A program made the translations under genes and the position numbers. The notes beneath the pieces are model-generated. The model saw only the letters and a list, made by a program, of their open reading frames with translations, did no database searches and was not told where the DNA came from. This document shows positions 51,601 through 59,852 of a stretch of DNA of 64,000 bases, in pieces. This stretch comes from Bacilliculturomica massiliensis (GTDB lineage: Bacteria; Bacillota; Clostridia; Peptostreptococcales; Anaerovoracaceae): the NCBI RefSeq assembly GCF_900605495.1, contig NZ_LR027603.1, positions 931,997 through 995,996 of the forward strand. The letters are read 5' to 3'. Position 1 is the stretch's first letter. Every line of letters starts with the position of its first letter.

Positions 51601-54266
51601 ACGGCGGAACCATCGCTATGGGCGGTACAGATTATCCGGAGCTATATTCGACCACTGCGGCCTTTGGCACAAAGGGGACAGCCGTCCTGCCTGCAGACCC
51701 GCAGAAAGCCGGCTCTACCTTTAAGGGCTGGTATGAGGACAAAGAACTGACCGTGGCCTTCAATGCAAAGGCGCTCATCACAGCCGATCTGGATCTGTAT
51801 GCCAGATATTCGGGGAATGTGGCAGTTCAGTTTGATCTGAACGGTGCCCCGGCAGAGCTGGCGACGAACGCGGCCATCGCTGCGATGCGACCTTCTGTTT
51901 CCGTTTCGCCGACCCCAGGTACGATCCCGGATCCCGGTACGCCGGTGTGGCCGGATGAAACATCAAGCGGAAGAAAAGTGGTACATACATTTTTGGGATG
52001 GTACAGCGGAAATAGCAAATGGGATTTTTCGACGAAACTTTCCGCCGGCTACGAGGGGCAGACATTAGTGCTGACAGCAAAGTGGCGAACTGAAATCGTA
52101 CTGAATGAGGAGGATTTTGAAAATATTACGGATCAGAGCGTGCTGGAAATACTGGCGAAAAACATGGAAGAGGGCGTTTCTTATATAGGAAAGACTCTGA
52201 CGCTGGCTGAGTCTTTTGAGGTCACAGACTGGTCGAAACCGATCGGAGGAAAGACCCCCTTTGAAGGAACGCTGGACGGTCAGGGAAAGACGATAACAAT
52301 GGGAAGCGGCTGCACTGCCCCGCTGTTTGCCAGGATCGATGGAACACTGAAAAATGTCAGCCTTTCGGGGACCATTCAGGCCGCCGGCGCCGCCGAATAT
52401 TTTGGCGGTCTGGCCCAGGAGGTAAACGGTCAGCTGATCGAGTGTTCCCTTAAAGGAATGGAGATCATCGGCGGAAACGCGGGCAGCGTAGGCGGTCTGG
52501 CAGGCTATGTGACAGGCAGACTGAAAGGATGCAGTACGGACAGCGCCTCCAGCGTATCCGGAAGCAGCGCGGCGGGCGGAATCGCAGGAACAGTGAGCCT
52601 TCTCACTGCGCAGATTTCTGACTGTGAAAATAACGCGGAGGTATGCGGAGGGACATACGCCGGGGGGATCGCGGGCCAGAGCGCCGGAAGCGTAAGCTCA
52701 GGCTCCTGGCAGACGATTTCCGGCTGCGCCAACAGCGGCGCTATTATGGCAGAAAATGGAGCGGCGGGAGGGCTGTTCGGCAGTATCGGCTGGAGAGTCG
52801 TCCTTGAAGACGGAGCCAATGAGGGCGCAATAACCGGTCAAACCGCCGGTGGGGTCATAGGGGTCTGGAGCTTCACTTTTGCTTCCGGAAGTGCGCGGAT
52901 GGAGAATTGCATCAACAGCGGAATGGTGACGGGAAGAGAGAACGCCGGCGGTCTGGCGGGTCACGGGGTCTCTGGCGGAACGGTTATTGAGAAATGCGGC
53001 AACACCGCGGATGTGACGGTGAACGGCGGCGCGGGTCGTTATGCCGGAGGCCTGGTTGGAAGTACGAGAGCGCCCAGCTGCAGCTTTATCCATTCCTATA
53101 ATGCAGGAAAGATATCCGGGCCCAACACCAGTGGAATGACCACGGGTTTAAACTCAGACGCAAACATCAGCGTGGAAAGCTGCTATACGTACCATACGGA
53201 GAATCCTGGTATGACGATGGCTTCTTCTTATGGAACCTGTACGGTAGAAAAGAGCTACTATCTCAAGCCTGATCCGACTGCGCTCAGTCGTATGGCTTCC
53301 TTCTTCGGCCTTGACAGCGGGGGAGAAGAAAGCACGGAGGTCACCACACCGGAGCAGCCGGCGGAGGCTTTTGCCAGCGGCAGAGTGGCTTATCTGCTGG
53401 ACGGCGGGGACGATGAGCACGAAAGGGTGTGGACACAGGGACGCGATCATCCGGAGCTGTTGGCAGATCATTCGGTCTATCGGATCTCCACAGACAGTCA
53501 TACCAGGGTCGCCGGAGAAGATATCGCATACAGAGTGATCGGGACCAATGTGGACGTCAGCGTAAGCGTGCCGTCTTCGGATAAGGACGGAGTGAAAATG
53601 GTTCTGAAAAGTCTTGTGGTGAAACATAAGACCAAAGGTGAGGAGGACATTACCGAAACGAGAAGTTTTACGGTAAGGGAGTCTAACGCCAGTGTGAAAG
53701 CGACCTTCGGAGAGGAGGAAGAGGAACCGCCGGCAGAGAAGCCAAACGACCCTGACAAGGACCATGGCGGCTCCGGAAGCGGCGGTGGAAACGGCAATGG
53801 CAGCGGAACCGGCGTCGGAGACGGCAACGGGGCCGGCAGCGACGATCACGGCGATGCAGGCCAAGGCGGCGGCACAGGCACAGGAACGGGAACAGGAGCC
53901 GGAGGCGGCGAAAATCAGGGCTCCGCTGGCGCTGACGATCAGACGACGGTGACAGATCCCACTTATACATCCACACAATCCACGGGCGATCCCGCGGAAA
54001 ATCTGCTGGCGGCAGAACAGGCGGAAGAAAATCAGACGGAAAGCGACGACGAGGCGGCTATGGAAGCATCCGGAGGAGCCACGGAAGGCGGCTCCGGTTC
54101 GGGAGAAGAGGAACAGAAGGAGGAACAGAAGCTCAGCGTTTTCGCCATCGTCAAGCAGACGGTGGTGGAAAATCCTCTGATCAGCCTTGTGCTGGCTTTG
54201 GTCGTGATCGGACTGCTCCTCGCAGCCGGTCTGCGCAGATATCGGAGAAATAAGGGCGGCAACTAA
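45639..54266 (+). CDS. Giant repeat surface protein (GLUG and Flg_new repeats, C-terminal TM anchor)
   Basis: 2,875 residues. A signal peptide (about 1-34) is followed by an acidic Glu/Gly/Asn linker. The body is modular: blocks of GLUG-type repeats (GGIVGG, GGLTGK, GGIAG), each ending in a conserved segment like GRAAYLLDGG...W.QG...PVFADG (near residues 623, 1171, 1857 and 2578). Between blocks lie Flg_new/InlB-type repeats (about 755-910, 1295-1465, 1980-2150), with GWYxx and LxAKW ends. A Gly/Asn-rich tail (about 2685-2785) leads to one membrane helix (about 2845-2868) and RRYRRNKGG. There is no LPxTG. GAGGAG lies 8 nt before ATG 45639. Probably a long stalk or adhesin-like scaffold. Confidence 0.9.
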   Translation: MGKMKKSKIALSLILSLALLVGQAASITAFSYAQDTVSEQENDGGGLGAGSDDPSVDSNNGASRPEENGEQLEEEETEGDGNNQPEGNTEGTEQGEEEKDEIVNDNEKDEAPGTTEQPSVSGNGNEEETAGGEAPEPPENLLPPILEDMMELEPYQELIELLRTANDGTPVDIKFYEEYTSSPAFYVEDAEGLKKVAALVNEGRENFDGKTITISGSGIDLSTEKNWIPIGSGSDFPQFCGIFDGNGKTIRNLTIECTEDTANIYEYGAGLFGDISNAEIRNLELKDVDIIFGQNALEAEYRAKGALVSYAYNTCVIENVIVSGRIKDDRAASLENDSSAPGEDMVTGGIVGGAAVDSKLTIANCESNVKIYSATNYTGGILGAFLGSDLEIENCANKGNVGDPLFKDGGDATGHYMASAYGGILGYSSGRTKISKCENSGAVSTGFGYGGGILGQFNNDIEISYCYNQGDVYAYQYAGGVTGGKDSSGSGCSVNISFSQNTGGVTVDDSGNLVGGAGGIAGLLYDCRGSLNNCFSTGTIVGTEFGSSPPRISGIGNLPYVDKNFDVQNCFNGGSLQSESDGSLSAIAYGVSCVSCYYVDTITGPLTDNLSAVAKSTETFASGEVAWLLNSAGGTAVNSGNWGQDGAAPVFADGAHPAVCRVSLEKDGEGTLKFNGSEDSFHYITESEGKDLTVTADPGEGFILKLLTLKELVSGAEIESERSGNSFSFRHQRKDIVASAAFERRPDDAGELNIIWDLGGGTLSDSAVTPATVPYGKTLAEPEITKEGFVLRGWYAVTENEDGTETEARYNFKAAVTTDIMLRAKWVKDSLTVTFDFDDAQGDVPARQTTTTFAIGGSFAAPQATRSAVDCMEYQFKGWFTEKNGGGTQWEDGRKIGEADRGEIVLYADWDSFDLFDSGTLGNPPFVIEDADTLALLAQRVNTGGGKNQNGYKACRFKLGRDIDLSEYESWTPIGTAAHPFRGGLDGDYHTISNLKINAPESDYQGLFGYVTAANGNAVNNIYLEKVDITGRKYVGAVMGYGENLGQSIGANQRLGVLSGSVKGTECVGGVAGAIATTSDYSGLSYTYAFWLNGAAVTAIEGTAGGGAGSLAASSRLTDSCNTGTVAGAAGSGAIAGSGTVSGCWYLENSVTDPADAKGLTALNQVDVASNRAAWLMDQGDKQSRSANWSAKNGRILFAGGDRGAVYRMNLAAADHGSVRLIDDEEGQSLFRAAGSKVAVEATPEQGYLLKTLGVTALRSGGTVAVDGMQSSGGAMSFIMPKDDVLVSPQFTAEGAGQIEVVYKLDGGRWPSGFDAPANHANFGEVLSRPEQDPERTGYVFAGWYSESGEVYTFSEAVTEALTLTAKWKREGNYLVTFNLNLDAASRDILMGQMSAEEKLALEQEVVSAGAVTMPVRPAAGQWVQGEETAYSFLYWSTEPVGGSQWNTRTELTQDTVLYAQWKEIDAMSAGTREQPYEIASLDILKLLASKVNEGSAYSGCWFRLAVSLELGGENWTPIGTAGSPFSGTFLGNDETISGLTIDTGENYVGLFGCTSNAVVQDLKLTGISVNGGQYTGGLTGKATATTIENVSISGTVEGADYTGGLVGCADGSNVGASSRTSSIRNSSMSGSVSGGTNTGGLIGSLQGGSLTDCVNDAEVSGERSNTGGIAGAVRYHEYKDTSGNLCAAKFTLSRCTNNGNVTGSGDCAGGIAGEICHGTTIDKCVNTANIQSGNYVGGLFGRVSTKEDDSNKFQQTALTIRSGYNTGSVSGTDYVGGLVGAQESRKGSGQNSAADGTTIENCFSSGTASGNGPRVGALSGHGFGKDTTTKECCARNDGTVYVDADSAALLLAEDFRSGRAAYLLDGGSGSRKALWAQGVSGPVFADGDNRPVYEIQLAQSGAGTVSGAGIQTGYNYLSLTTNTGIEAVPEEGSVVSLFEVADAAGTVVNTQTGNRIEYTIEPEKSLYIRVNFAETQTGNCTVRFHTNGGTIAMGGTDYPELYSTTAAFGTKGTAVLPADPQKAGSTFKGWYEDKELTVAFNAKALITADLDLYARYSGNVAVQFDLNGAPAELATNAAIAAMRPSVSVSPTPGTIPDPGTPVWPDETSSGRKVVHTFLGWYSGNSKWDFSTKLSAGYEGQTLVLTAKWRTEIVLNEEDFENITDQSVLEILAKNMEEGVSYIGKTLTLAESFEVTDWSKPIGGKTPFEGTLDGQGKTITMGSGCTAPLFARIDGTLKNVSLSGTIQAAGAAEYFGGLAQEVNGQLIECSLKGMEIIGGNAGSVGGLAGYVTGRLKGCSTDSASSVSGSSAAGGIAGTVSLLTAQISDCENNAEVCGGTYAGGIAGQSAGSVSSGSWQTISGCANSGAIMAENGAAGGLFGSIGWRVVLEDGANEGAITGQTAGGVIGVWSFTFASGSARMENCINSGMVTGRENAGGLAGHGVSGGTVIEKCGNTADVTVNGGAGRYAGGLVGSTRAPSCSFIHSYNAGKISGPNTSGMTTGLNSDANISVESCYTYHTENPGMTMASSYGTCTVEKSYYLKPDPTALSRMASFFGLDSGGEESTEVTTPEQPAEAFASGRVAYLLDGGDDEHERVWTQGRDHPELLADHSVYRISTDSHTRVAGEDIAYRVIGTNVDVSVSVPSSDKDGVKMVLKSLVVKHKTKGEEDITETRSFTVRESNASVKATFGEEEEEPPAEKPNDPDKDHGGSGSGGGNGNGSGTGVGDGNGAGSDDHGDAGQGGGTGTGTGTGAGGGENQGSAGADDQTTVTDPTYTSTQSTGDPAENLLAAEQAEENQTESDDEAAMEASGGATEGGSGSGEEEQKEEQKLSVFAIVKQTVVENPLISLVLALVVIGLLLAAGLRRYRRNKGGN

Positions 54267-54291
54267 GAAAAAGAAGGAGAGATGAAAAGGC

Positions 54292-57129
54292 ATGAAGAAG
54301 GAGAGAAGAAGAGGGATCAGGAGAATGGCGGCGTTTCTTGCCGCCGCGCTCCTCACAGGACTGACGCCGGTTTCGGCGTTGGACGCAGACAGCGCAGGCA
54401 GCACCGCTATGGGAGGGCTGAAGGGGCTGAAATATCTGACTGCGGAAGGTTCCGGAGCAGCTTACGGTGTTTTTACCTCAGATACGGGGCCGGATGGAAA
54501 CGTGTCCGCCGCGTTTTTGGACGAGAGCACAGGAGAACTGGAGCTGTTCATGGGCGGCAGCGGCGGTGTCAACCGTCTGGGCGCAGGCGGAACAGGCGGC
54601 AGGGAAATGGGACGTATGGAGGGACTCGTCGGAAATGTGTTTGCTCTGGGCGGAGAGGATGCGGAGCATCTGGCAGCGCTGGTAAAGACAACGATCGCAT
54701 CTTCTGACGGAGTATCGTCACAGAATAACTATTTCGTTTATCTCTTCGACGGGGCCGCCGGGAGCTGGAAGCGGGCGGAGAATTCGGAGCTGGGTACGCC
54801 CACAAGTACAGATCCCAACGGAAATACGAGCTATGACAGCCGTCTCCTCTTCGGTCTGGTGATGGCGCAGGACGACATCTGGGCGTCGGCGAAGCACTGG
54901 GACGGAAAGGAATGGAAGGAGAACGCGCTGACCTTCAACAGCTTTTACAAGCTGGATCAGGACACGGCCTATGGGGCGGCGGAGGACGGAAACCTATACC
55001 GTTACAGCGTTTCTTCCGGAAAGTGGAACCGTGTGCCGCTTGGAGATATAGGTAAACTGGTCTCCATCACAGGCGGCTGTTCCGACCAACTGGTCCTCTG
55101 CGAGAGATCGCCGATTTCCATCTTTCAGACATCAGGTCCGAAAACCTACCGGCTGGTCAACACGGAGACAGGAGCCGTCAGCAGGCTCCCGGAGCTGCCG
55201 GATACCACAGGCACAGTCTACAATGTGGGCCTGGCAGCGGACGGCAGCGTGTACGCGCTGCTGGAAGGACAGCACTATATAAAGGAAGGCAGCGCGGGAT
55301 ACATCGGAACAGACGTGTACCAGCTGCAGTCCGGTCAATGGACGAAGCTGACGATTCCAGTTTTTCAGGACCCGGCGGAGGACGACGATCCGGACACCAA
55401 AATCCGCCCCGACGGTGTGCGGCGGATAGAGGTTCCCGCGGCGGGCGTCACCATGTTTCTGGGGCAGGCCGGAGCGAATTATGTTTTATATTCCGGCGCT
55501 GCAGAGGCGTCCAGCCTTGGGCTGAGCAGCACAGATCCTCTCTATGAGGATAAATCCAAAGCGATAGCTACTCTGAAGACAGCCTGCTCCAAGTATGAAC
55601 AGACCGACTACTCTGCGGAAAACTGGACCGCTCTCACCGCGGAGCGCGACAAGGGCCTGCAGGCCATCCGTGAGGCCACAGCGTCACGCTCGGTATACGA
55701 CAGACTGAACGCGGCCATCGACGCCATGGGAGCGGTCACCGCCCAGCGTGCAGGAACTGTGACGATAGCGGTTTCTATGGACAGAAATACCCTTGGTCAG
55801 GGCTTTCTCATCGAGCCCGAGCTGGTGGAGGTGACGAAGGGGACGAAGGCGTCCACGGTGATCACGGAACTGTTGTCGGACAAATACAGCGGCGTTTCCG
55901 GCGCTCCTGCACAGCCCTGGAAGATGACGGGAAGTGTGGACGACAGTTTCTATCTGGCTTCTGTGTACGATCCCAACCACGGGGAGCCGAGCTTTCCGCA
56001 GTTTATCCTCACGGCCGTGGGCGGAATGGAAAAGATCGGCGAGGGGACGGCGGACTGGTTGGGTGAGTTTGATTATTACCAGCAGAGCGGCTGGATGTAT
56101 TCGGTGGGAGAGAAGGATAACTCGGGAAATCAGTTTCCCGGCATGGGGGCCTCCGGGTGGCGTCTCTCCGACGGAGAGGTCATGCGGTGGCAGTTCACCG
56201 TGTACGGATACGGCGCGGATCTGAATCAGGACAACACCGCCTGGGGACAGGGAAGCATCGTATCACTGGGCAACAAGGACGCGCTGACCTGGGCCGTGGC
56301 GGTTCTGAACAGCATGTACAAAAAAGAAAAACTGACGGGGGAAGCGGCCTACGCCGAAGCCGTGAGTATTCTGACCAATCCGGAAGCGCCGCAGACGGCC
56401 ATCGACGCGGCGATGCAGAAGCTGAAAGCGGCTTATCCCGGCGTGCAGCTTGACGGAAACGGCGTGCCTCAAACCTCGCTGTCCGCCAGAAGCGGTTTTC
56501 CGGACGTGAAGGCCGGCGACTGGTTTTACGAATGCGTCACAGGGCTGGCAAAGGATGGCCTGATCAAGGGGAACGCGGCGGGGAGCTTCCTGCCGCAGTC
56601 GCCGATCAGCCGGGCGGAGTTCGTGCAGCTGCTGTACAATCTCAGCAAAGCCGGCGGTGTGCAAACAGGCAATGCGGACGGGCAAACGGCAGACGCCGGC
56701 CCGTCCTCGTCCTCGTCCTCGTCCTCATCCACATCCTTCCGGGACGTGGCGGCGGGGAGCTGGTACGGAGACGCGGTGACATGGGCAGCCGGCTCCGGCG
56801 TCGCCGCGGGAGAAAAAGCGGCGGACGGGACGCTGCTCTTCCGACCCGACGATCCAATCTCCAGACAGGATATGGCGGTCATGATAGCGGCTTATCTGGA
56901 CAAGGCAGGAGTCCATGGTTCTTCCGCCGGACAAAGCCAGGCAGCGGCGGACGCATTTGCGGACGCCGCAGCAGCAGCGGACTACGCTGCGGCCGCCGTG
57001 GACAAAATGCAGGCCGCAGGCATCATCAGCGGTCAGAAGGGGGAAGGCGGACAGTCTTACTTCCTCCCACAGGCCCAGGCCGCCAGAGCCGAGGCGGCTT
57101 CCATGCTGTGGAAGCTGTATCAGAAATAG
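54292..57129 (+). CDS. SLH surface protein with DUF4430 (transcobalamin-like) domain
   Basis: 945 residues. After the signal peptide (about 1-30) comes a propeller-like region (about 40-410) with repeating blade edges (GSVYALLEGQHYIKEG, YQLQSGQWTKL). A helical FIVAR-like segment (about 420-485) follows, then DUF4430 (about 488-645) with GWMYSVGEKDN, GASGWRLSDGEVMRWQFTVY and the preceding EVTKGTKASTVITELL, and a second helical segment. Three SLH repeats (about 735-945: FPDVKAGDWFYECV, FRDVAAGSWYGDAV, AAVDKMQAAGIISG) bind it to the wall. DUF4430 is the family of the C-terminal domain of transcobalamin and intrinsic factor. It is the third gene behind cobalamin riboswitch 2, and corrinoid binding is inferred. 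It begins 25 nt after the giant gene. Confidence 0.9.
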   Translation: MKKERRRGIRRMAAFLAAALLTGLTPVSALDADSAGSTAMGGLKGLKYLTAEGSGAAYGVFTSDTGPDGNVSAAFLDESTGELELFMGGSGGVNRLGAGGTGGREMGRMEGLVGNVFALGGEDAEHLAALVKTTIASSDGVSSQNNYFVYLFDGAAGSWKRAENSELGTPTSTDPNGNTSYDSRLLFGLVMAQDDIWASAKHWDGKEWKENALTFNSFYKLDQDTAYGAAEDGNLYRYSVSSGKWNRVPLGDIGKLVSITGGCSDQLVLCERSPISIFQTSGPKTYRLVNTETGAVSRLPELPDTTGTVYNVGLAADGSVYALLEGQHYIKEGSAGYIGTDVYQLQSGQWTKLTIPVFQDPAEDDDPDTKIRPDGVRRIEVPAAGVTMFLGQAGANYVLYSGAAEASSLGLSSTDPLYEDKSKAIATLKTACSKYEQTDYSAENWTALTAERDKGLQAIREATASRSVYDRLNAAIDAMGAVTAQRAGTVTIAVSMDRNTLGQGFLIEPELVEVTKGTKASTVITELLSDKYSGVSGAPAQPWKMTGSVDDSFYLASVYDPNHGEPSFPQFILTAVGGMEKIGEGTADWLGEFDYYQQSGWMYSVGEKDNSGNQFPGMGASGWRLSDGEVMRWQFTVYGYGADLNQDNTAWGQGSIVSLGNKDALTWAVAVLNSMYKKEKLTGEAAYAEAVSILTNPEAPQTAIDAAMQKLKAAYPGVQLDGNGVPQTSLSARSGFPDVKAGDWFYECVTGLAKDGLIKGNAAGSFLPQSPISRAEFVQLLYNLSKAGGVQTGNADGQTADAGPSSSSSSSSSTSFRDVAAGSWYGDAVTWAAGSGVAAGEKAADGTLLFRPDDPISRQDMAVMIAAYLDKAGVHGSSAGQSQAAADAFADAAAAADYAAAAVDKMQAAGIISGQKGEGGQSYFLPQAQAARAEAASMLWKLYQK

Positions 57130-57143
57130 AATATTGGCAAGTA

Positions 57144-57190
57144 AATACGCACATTTTGCTCAAAAGGTAGATGTGCGTATTGTTTCATTT
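57144..57190 (+). terminator. Terminator of the surface operon
   Basis: AATACGCACAT (57144-57154) and ATGTGCGTATT (57171-57181) form a perfect 11-bp stem with a 16-nt loop, followed by GTTTCATTT. Confidence 0.8.
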
Positions 57191-57222
57191 CCGAAGAAAC
57201 GGCGAAACGCCGGGAGAAAAAC

Positions 57223-58199
57223 ATGAAAAAATCAAAGCCCATGGCGACCATACGGGACACGAACGGATTGCAGTACAGCTCGTCCAGAGCGGCGGAAGCT
57301 TCCCCCGCTTTCGGGGGTAATTCGGAAGTGGAGAAGGACAGACGGTACCGCGGCAACAAGGATTTGAAGCGGGGAGAAGGCTATCTGCGGAAAGTGGTTC
57401 TGGACGTGGCCAAGCAGCTGGACAACGGTGCCACCAATGAGAACCTGGAGGAGAAAAAGTACCTTACTTACGACGCGGTGACAGGTACTGCTACGGTCAA
57501 GTTGTTGGAAAAAACAATTAAATACAGCATTGCCAACGGCAACGCCCGGATTGAGAACAGCAGGATGATCGTGGATAAGACGGCGGTCTATCGGGATCTG
57601 TATATAGGCCAGCACGGAATCTATTCCCCTGTGGTGCCCGCAGCGAAGGAAGTGGGAGCCAGCGCCAGACTGGCCAGCGCGAGAACGAATTATTTGTATA
57701 ATGAAGCGAATATCAGTATTCCGAAGGATGGAAGCAGCGAAAAAGACTTTGAAGGCTATATAAATGGACAGAGTGCGAAGGGCGCAGCGGTTTATCATAT
57801 GCGTTACGGAAGTCGGGAGATGTATTATAATGGATGTATGTAAATTTTCGGTATAACGGTATATATATGCAGGCGCGCTATGGAAATCTTACCAGTATTC
57901 CCGATCTTCAGGCTGGCAGGCAGATCACCCGGGGCGACATTATAGGAATGATGGGGAAAGACACTGAACCGGAGAGTTCCGGAAACGGCGGCGTTGTGGC
58001 TCTGGCGATCGGAAGATCCACGGACGGACGTCTCTGTTCCATCGATGGAAGCAACGTGGAATTTACTGACCCGTATGGATATCTGGAACGTCCGGTACAG
58101 GAGGAAGATCACACTGATTACCTGACGAAACCCATGGCCACGATTCGAGATACCACAGGGCTGGATCTCCAGAAGACGGAGGAAAACGCAGATTACTGA
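57223..58199 (+). pseudogene. Frameshifted M23-peptidase-like gene
   Basis: Two overlapping frames join into one protein. The first (57223-57843, 206 residues) ends with MYYNGCM. The second (from about 57834 to 58199) continues with MYVNFRYNGIYMQARYGNL, ITRGDIIGMMG and a FTDPYGYL end. These match the order of a LytM/M23 domain (strand, Gly-rich turn, DP-x-x-L end). A single-base loss near 57835, in a TGTATGTA context, would explain the break. The zinc ligands of M23 (HxH) are absent (VVALAI in their place), so even a repaired protein may be inactive. KPMATIRDT near the start recurs near the end. It could instead be a programmed frameshift. Confidence 0.6.
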
Positions 58200-58224
58200 T
58201 ATAAGATCAAAGGGAGCGGTCGGC

Positions 58225-58536
58225 TGTGGAAAGGAAACAGCGGTCCTTCTGGCGGTACTTCTGGCCGCCCTGCAGGTCTCCGTCGCGGGGGCCGCGAAGC
58301 AAGAGCCCCGGGTGCTCAGGGCGTTCTCCGAGATCCGGCCGGGCGCGTTCCAGGTAATTCTCATGGACATTCAGATGCCTGAGATGAATGGACTGGAAGC
58401 CGTCCGCGCCATCCGGGCTCTGGAGCGCCCGGACGCCGCCATGGATGCAGGCATGAGCGGCTTTGTCTCCAAGCCGCTGGACGTGGACTATCTTTACCAT
58501 ATGCTGCGAGATCTGCTTGACGGCTTTTCTCAATAG
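58225..58536 (+). pseudogene. Truncated receiver domain of a hybrid kinase
   Basis: The open part (ATG 58312) reads as the end of a receiver: FQVILMDIQMPEMNGLEAVRAIRALERPDA, then directly AMDAGMSGFVSKPLDVDYL. The ~20 residues that normally lie between them (the ALTANAF segment with the switch Thr/Ser) are missing, so the fold should be broken. No kinase part is upstream, only a short homologous tail. It resembles the last receivers of the kinases at 25.7-41.5 kb and is probably debris of a related gene. Confidence 0.75.
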
Positions 58537-58548
58537 CGTACGCTGAGA

Positions 58549-59775
58549 CTAGGCCATTTGGCTGACCGCTACATAGACGTTGGAGATCTCATACCAGGTG
58601 GCAAAATCCACCGTTCCCGACTGGGGCAGGTAAAAGATTTTCTGAAATTCTTTGACGGCCTGCAGCGTGGTATCGCCGTATACGCCGTCCACACGCTGTT
58701 TTGGTATGGCCGGATAGTTGTCGGAGATCTTGTTGAGCTGCTGCTGGATCGTCCGGACGTCTTCCCCGCGGCTGCCGGGCTGCAGCACGACGCCGCTGTA
58801 AGAGCGGGGAACGCCTTCTACTTTTTCAGCCTGGGCCAGATAGATATCCGAACCGTAATAGGTGCGCAGTATGCTCACAGCGTCCATGCCCTGTTCTCCG
58901 AGAGCCTGAGAGCCCCATTGGGAAAGTCCGCCGCACTGGACGCGACGGCCGTCGCAGTATTGAGTGAACAGCGGCTGACGTATGGTTTCTCTGGTGATGT
59001 AGGTGGTGAACAGCTCGTCTGTTACCGTGGAGATCTCTTCAAAAATATTTCTTCCATGGCTGTAGGCCTGGTCGTATGCGGTTGAATTGGTGATAGTAAA
59101 ATTCTTTCCTTTTCCCCGGTACCACTCCGTATAGACGCGGTTCAGCGTGAAGGAGAGGATCGCAAGGACATTTGCTTTGATGGTCTCCACAGGCCAGGTG
59201 GAATAGATCTCACAGCTGGCTACATTTTTTATGTAATCCTTGAACGGCACCCAGACGTCGCTGGCCGAATCGTCCTGGGGAGTGCCCAGGTGGACGATCA
59301 TATATTCCGGTACGACCGGTTCAGGCAGCACGATAAAGCCGCCGGGGCCGGGCAGCGGTTTGACCTCATCCTCAGGGATCTTCGGCGGATAATCGCTCCA
59401 CAAAACATGAGGATCGATGAGGATGTTGCGGACGTTAAAGCCGTCGGGTACCGCAGGCCGCACAGCGGCGTTCTGTATGGCCAGGCAGTCAGGCAGAATT
59501 TGTACGCCTGCAAAGTTCAGTGTTTCCCACTGACCGGCGCTGACCGTCACGTTATAAGACGCATAGGGTCTTGCGGCGTTTCTGCCACGGGAAAGATCCG
59601 GCGGCGGAGCGGGCAGTTCTATCTCGGCCGTCTGGCCGGAATCATCGGTCTGAAGCACCTCCAACACAGATCCGTCGGCCGGATCTGTGATCCGGACCGT
59701 GGCGCCGGCTACCGGCATACTGTTTCTTTCACTGCAGACGGACACCTGCAGCCGGCCTTTCTCGTTATCATTCAT
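58549..59775 (-). CDS. SpoIID/LytB-like protein with peptidoglycan-binding domain
   Basis: 408 residues without a signal peptide. The N-terminal part (about 1-100) looks like a carboxypeptidase-regulatory-like beta-sandwich (VSVCSERNSMPVAGATVRITDP). The middle (about 150-325) is SpoIID-like: VPFKDYIKNVASCEIYSTWPVETIKANVLA, then a DQAYSHG segment, and GLSQWGSQALGEQGMDAVSILRTYYG. The C-terminal ~70 residues are a peptidoglycan-binding domain (LQPGSRGEDVRTIQQQLNKI, VDGVYGDTTLQAVKEFQ). SpoIID proteins are lytic transglycosylases acting in engulfment; activity here is uncertain. GGGGGAG favours ATG 59775 over 59781. It is divergent from two S8 proteases. Confidence 0.85.
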   Translation of the reverse strand: MNDNEKGRLQVSVCSERNSMPVAGATVRITDPADGSVLEVLQTDDSGQTAEIELPAPPPDLSRGRNAARPYASYNVTVSAGQWETLNFAGVQILPDCLAIQNAAVRPAVPDGFNVRNILIDPHVLWSDYPPKIPEDEVKPLPGPGGFIVLPEPVVPEYMIVHLGTPQDDSASDVWVPFKDYIKNVASCEIYSTWPVETIKANVLAILSFTLNRVYTEWYRGKGKNFTITNSTAYDQAYSHGRNIFEEISTVTDELFTTYITRETIRQPLFTQYCDGRRVQCGGLSQWGSQALGEQGMDAVSILRTYYGSDIYLAQAEKVEGVPRSYSGVVLQPGSRGEDVRTIQQQLNKISDNYPAIPKQRVDGVYGDTTLQAVKEFQKIFYLPQSGTVDFATWYEISNVYVAVSQMA

Positions 59776-59852
59776 ATTCATAATCTCCCCCTTTACTCAT
59801 ACTATTTATAATGGAAATCCAGCTCGATATGATAGATTTTTGGAGGAGAGCG

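Noticed and set aside
54130-54266. LPxTG sortase signal at the end of the giant protein
   Set aside because: A membrane helix and basic tail are present, but no LPxTG-like motif precedes them.
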